Shown here one piece after another: positions 6,330 to 7,587 of a stretch of DNA of 7,587 nt. The stretch is from Segetibacter sp. Its GTDB lineage: Bacteria > Bacteroidota > Bacteroidia > Chitinophagales > Chitinophagaceae. The position numbers and the translations under genes were made by a program. The DNA lies in assembly GCA_030146445.1 (NCBI GenBank), contig JASLBT010000403.1, forward strand, positions 1 through 7,587. The letters run 5' to 3'. Under the pieces are notes generated by a model. It saw only the letters and a program-made list of their open reading frames with translations, was not told the DNA's origin and did not search any database. The number at the start of each line of letters is the position of its first letter. Position 1 is the first letter of the stretch.

Positions 6330-6380
6330 TTAAAAGCGTAAGACGATAAGTGCTGCCATTGCTTTTTGGGCTTAAAAGCG
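6330..6380. repeat. Direct repeat of a 9-mer flanking a complementary hexamer upstream of glnS
   Basis: TTAAAAGCG occurs at 6330-6338 and again at 6372-6380, 42 bp apart (about four helical turns). The hexamer GCTTTT at 6361-6366 is complementary to AAAAGC in either copy, so two mutually exclusive hairpins are possible. Both copies lie upstream of the glnS -7 box, so they would act as DNA sites for glnS, or as 3'-end structure of a transcript coming from the TPR gene. Confidence 0.35.
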
Positions 6381-6394
6381 CATGCACAAAACCT

Positions 6395-6402
6395 TATATT
6401 TG
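6395..6402 (+). promoter_or_regulatory. Bacteroidota -7 promoter box before glnS
   Basis: TATATTTG matches TAnnTTTG exactly and is the same octamer as in the etfB promoter. The nearest TTTG upstream (6365-6368) is 26 bp away, beyond the usual spacing, so the -33 element is poor. Predicted start is near 6407-6410, giving a leader of about 12-15 nt with CAAAAAGCATT before the ATG and no Shine-Dalgarno. Confidence 0.65.
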
Positions 6403-6421
6403 CGCGTCTACAAAAAGCATT

Positions 6422-7587
6422 ATGAGCGAAGAAAAGAGCCTGAATTTTATTGAGGAGATCATTGAAGAAGAACTGGCAACGGGTGCGCGCAAGTCCGTTG
6501 TTACCCGCTTTCCTCCGGAGCCAAACGGTTACCTCCACATTGGTCATTCAAAAAGTATTTGCCTGAATTTCGGGTTGAGCGCTAAGTACGGTGGTACAAC
6601 CAACCTGCGTTTCGACGATACCAACCCTACAACCGAAGAAACTGAATACGTTGATAATATAAAAGCCGATATCAAATGGCTGGGTTTTGAATGGACAAAT
6701 GAATTGTACGCATCGGATTATTTCGAACAACTTTACGCGTTTGCGGTAAAGCTTATCAGGAAGGGACTCGCTTACGTTGATGATAGTACCGCTGAGGAAA
6801 TAGCTGCTCAAAAGGGAACACCTACGCAACCAGGGACCGGCAATGAGTACCGCAACCGGAGCGTTGAAGAAAATCTTGACTTGTTCGCCCGGATGCGTAA
6901 CGGCGAATTCCCCGATGGTGCCAAAGTGTTGCGCGCCAGGATTGACCTGGCCAGCCCGAACATGCACATGCGCGATCCGCTGATGTATCGTATAAAACAT
7001 GCACACCATCACCGCACAGGCAACAAGTGGTGCATATACCCGATGTACGACTTTGCACATGGTCAAAGCGACAGCATAGAACACGTCACGCATTCAGTAT
7101 GTACCCTGGAGTTCATTCCACACCGCGATCTTTATAACTGGTTCATCGAACAACTCGAAATCTACCCGAGCCGGCAATACGAGTTTGCCCGGCTAAACCT
7201 TACCTATACGGTAATGAGCAAGCGCAAGCTGCTGCAATTGGTAAATGAAAAGCTGGTAGATGGTTGGGACGATCCGAGAATGCCAACAATCGCTGGCATC
7301 CGCAGGCGGGGATACACTCCGGAAAGCATTCGTGTTTTCTGCGACAAAATAGGGGTACAGAAAAGGGAGAACATCATAGACTTAAGCCTCCTCGAATTTT
7401 GTATCAGGGAAGACCTGAACAAAACAGCCCTGCGCCGCATGGCAGTGCTCGACCCCGTTAAATTGGTGATCGACAACTATCCTGATGGACAAACCGAAGA
7501 GTTAATGGGGGAGAACAATCCTGAAGCCCACGACGGAGGTGGCCAGCGCAAAATTCCTTTCAGTAAAGAACTCTGGATCGAGCGTGA
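6422..7587 (+). CDS. glnS: Glutaminyl-tRNA synthetase, 3' end beyond the window
   Basis: This class I aminoacyl-tRNA synthetase activates glutamine with ATP and charges tRNA-Gln in the cytoplasm. The window holds 388 codons of an expected 550 or so, with no stop before the edge. Key features are PPEPNGYLHIGH (31-42) with the HIGH motif at 39-42, RFDDTNP (63-69), TGNKWCIYPMYDF ending in the glutamine-pocket region (Tyr209, matching E. coli Tyr211), the KMSKS-type loop VMSKRK (264-269), and GWDDPRMPT. DPVKLVI (344-350) marks entry into the anticodon-binding beta-barrels, and the window ends at PFSKELWIER. The Gln-specific variants of these motifs rule out GluRS. ATG 6422 follows the -7 box closely and gives an N-terminus of family length. 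Bacterial GlnRS is held to descend from a eukaryotic gene by transfer. It is intact as far as visible. Confidence 0.97.
   Translation, partial: MSEEKSLNFIEEIIEEELATGARKSVVTRFPPEPNGYLHIGHSKSICLNFGLSAKYGGTTNLRFDDTNPTTEETEYVDNIKADIKWLGFEWTNELYASDYFEQLYAFAVKLIRKGLAYVDDSTAEEIAAQKGTPTQPGTGNEYRNRSVEENLDLFARMRNGEFPDGAKVLRARIDLASPNMHMRDPLMYRIKHAHHHRTGNKWCIYPMYDFAHGQSDSIEHVTHSVCTLEFIPHRDLYNWFIEQLEIYPSRQYEFARLNLTYTVMSKRKLLQLVNEKLVDGWDDPRMPTIAGIRRRGYTPESIRVFCDKIGVQKRENIIDLSLLEFCIREDLNKTALRRMAVLDPVKLVIDNYPDGQTEELMGENNPEAHDGGGQRKIPFSKELWIER

Larger units (their letters stand above)
6181..6421. other. Intergenic region between the TPR gene and glnS
   Basis: This stretch has no gene that I can assert. It holds T7 directly after the TPR stop (6182-6188), a weak hairpin with a T-run at 6247-6264, a perfect 6-bp inverted repeat CCGGTT-AG-AACCGG at 6312-6325, a repeated 9-mer TTAAAAGCG (6330-6338 and 6372-6380), and the glnS -7 box. 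On the minus strand, about 6181-6306 is an open frame with protein-like composition but no ATG start and no stop of its own within the gap. It is discussed as a finding. Confidence 0.6.

Noticed and set aside
5869..6421. TPR gene and glnS as one operon
   Set aside because: The 241-bp gap, a separate exact -7 box before glnS and a possible terminator argue for separate units, though read-through cannot be excluded.
6548..7093. Long minus-strand open frame (181 codons) opposite glnS
   Set aside because: It lies wholly antisense to a fully conserved GlnRS coding sequence, and its translation is a Cys/Val/Phe-rich string that resembles no family I know. It is a shadow of the codon bias of the real gene.

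Overview
This window reads as ordinary chromosomal DNA from a member of the Bacteroidota, most likely the Chitinophagia/Sphingobacteriia side of the phylum. The evidence is an outer-membrane TonB-dependent receptor with an N-terminal carboxypeptidase-regulatory-like domain, a secreted protein with a C-terminal domain that I know from Bacteroidota, a glutaminyl-tRNA synthetase, and the Bacteroidota promoter box TAnnTTTG before four of the five clear transcription units. Shine-Dalgarno sequences are absent before the genes and the leaders are A/T-rich, which also fits this phylum. The family-level placement is inference.

Layout from left to right. Positions 1-103 hold what may be the last codons of a plus-strand gene and a good rho-independent terminator. 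Positions 206-2560 (+) encode a complete 784-residue TonB-dependent receptor. It converges, with only 2 bp between stop codons, on a minus-strand gene at 2563-3726 for a secreted two-domain protein with a long Pro/Lys-rich linker. Next comes a minus-strand operon, etfB (4951-5697) then etfA (3903-4868), encoding the two subunits of the electron transfer flavoprotein. It has its own promoter at about 5812-5841 and a terminator at about 3832-3868. Divergent from etfB is a small two-repeat TPR protein (5869-6180, +). After a 241-bp intergenic region, glnS starts at 6422 (+) and runs off the right edge, with about 70% of the expected length present.

How the genes work together. EtfA and EtfB form one heterodimer that carries electrons from acyl-CoA and related dehydrogenases towards the quinone pool. 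GlnS charges tRNA-Gln directly. The receptor and the secreted protein both act in the cell envelope, but nothing in the sequence links them functionally beyond adjacency. The TPR protein is of unknown role.

I see no mobile element, CRISPR array, rRNA or tRNA, and no convincing new defence, toxin or biosynthetic system. The points worth a second look are small: a -7 box so close to the start codon of the secreted-protein gene that its mRNA may be leaderless, a hairpin plus U-run at the very start of the predicted etfB transcript, a stem-loop between etfB and etfA, alternative pairings around the etfA terminator, and a protein-like minus-strand reading frame between the TPR gene and glnS.
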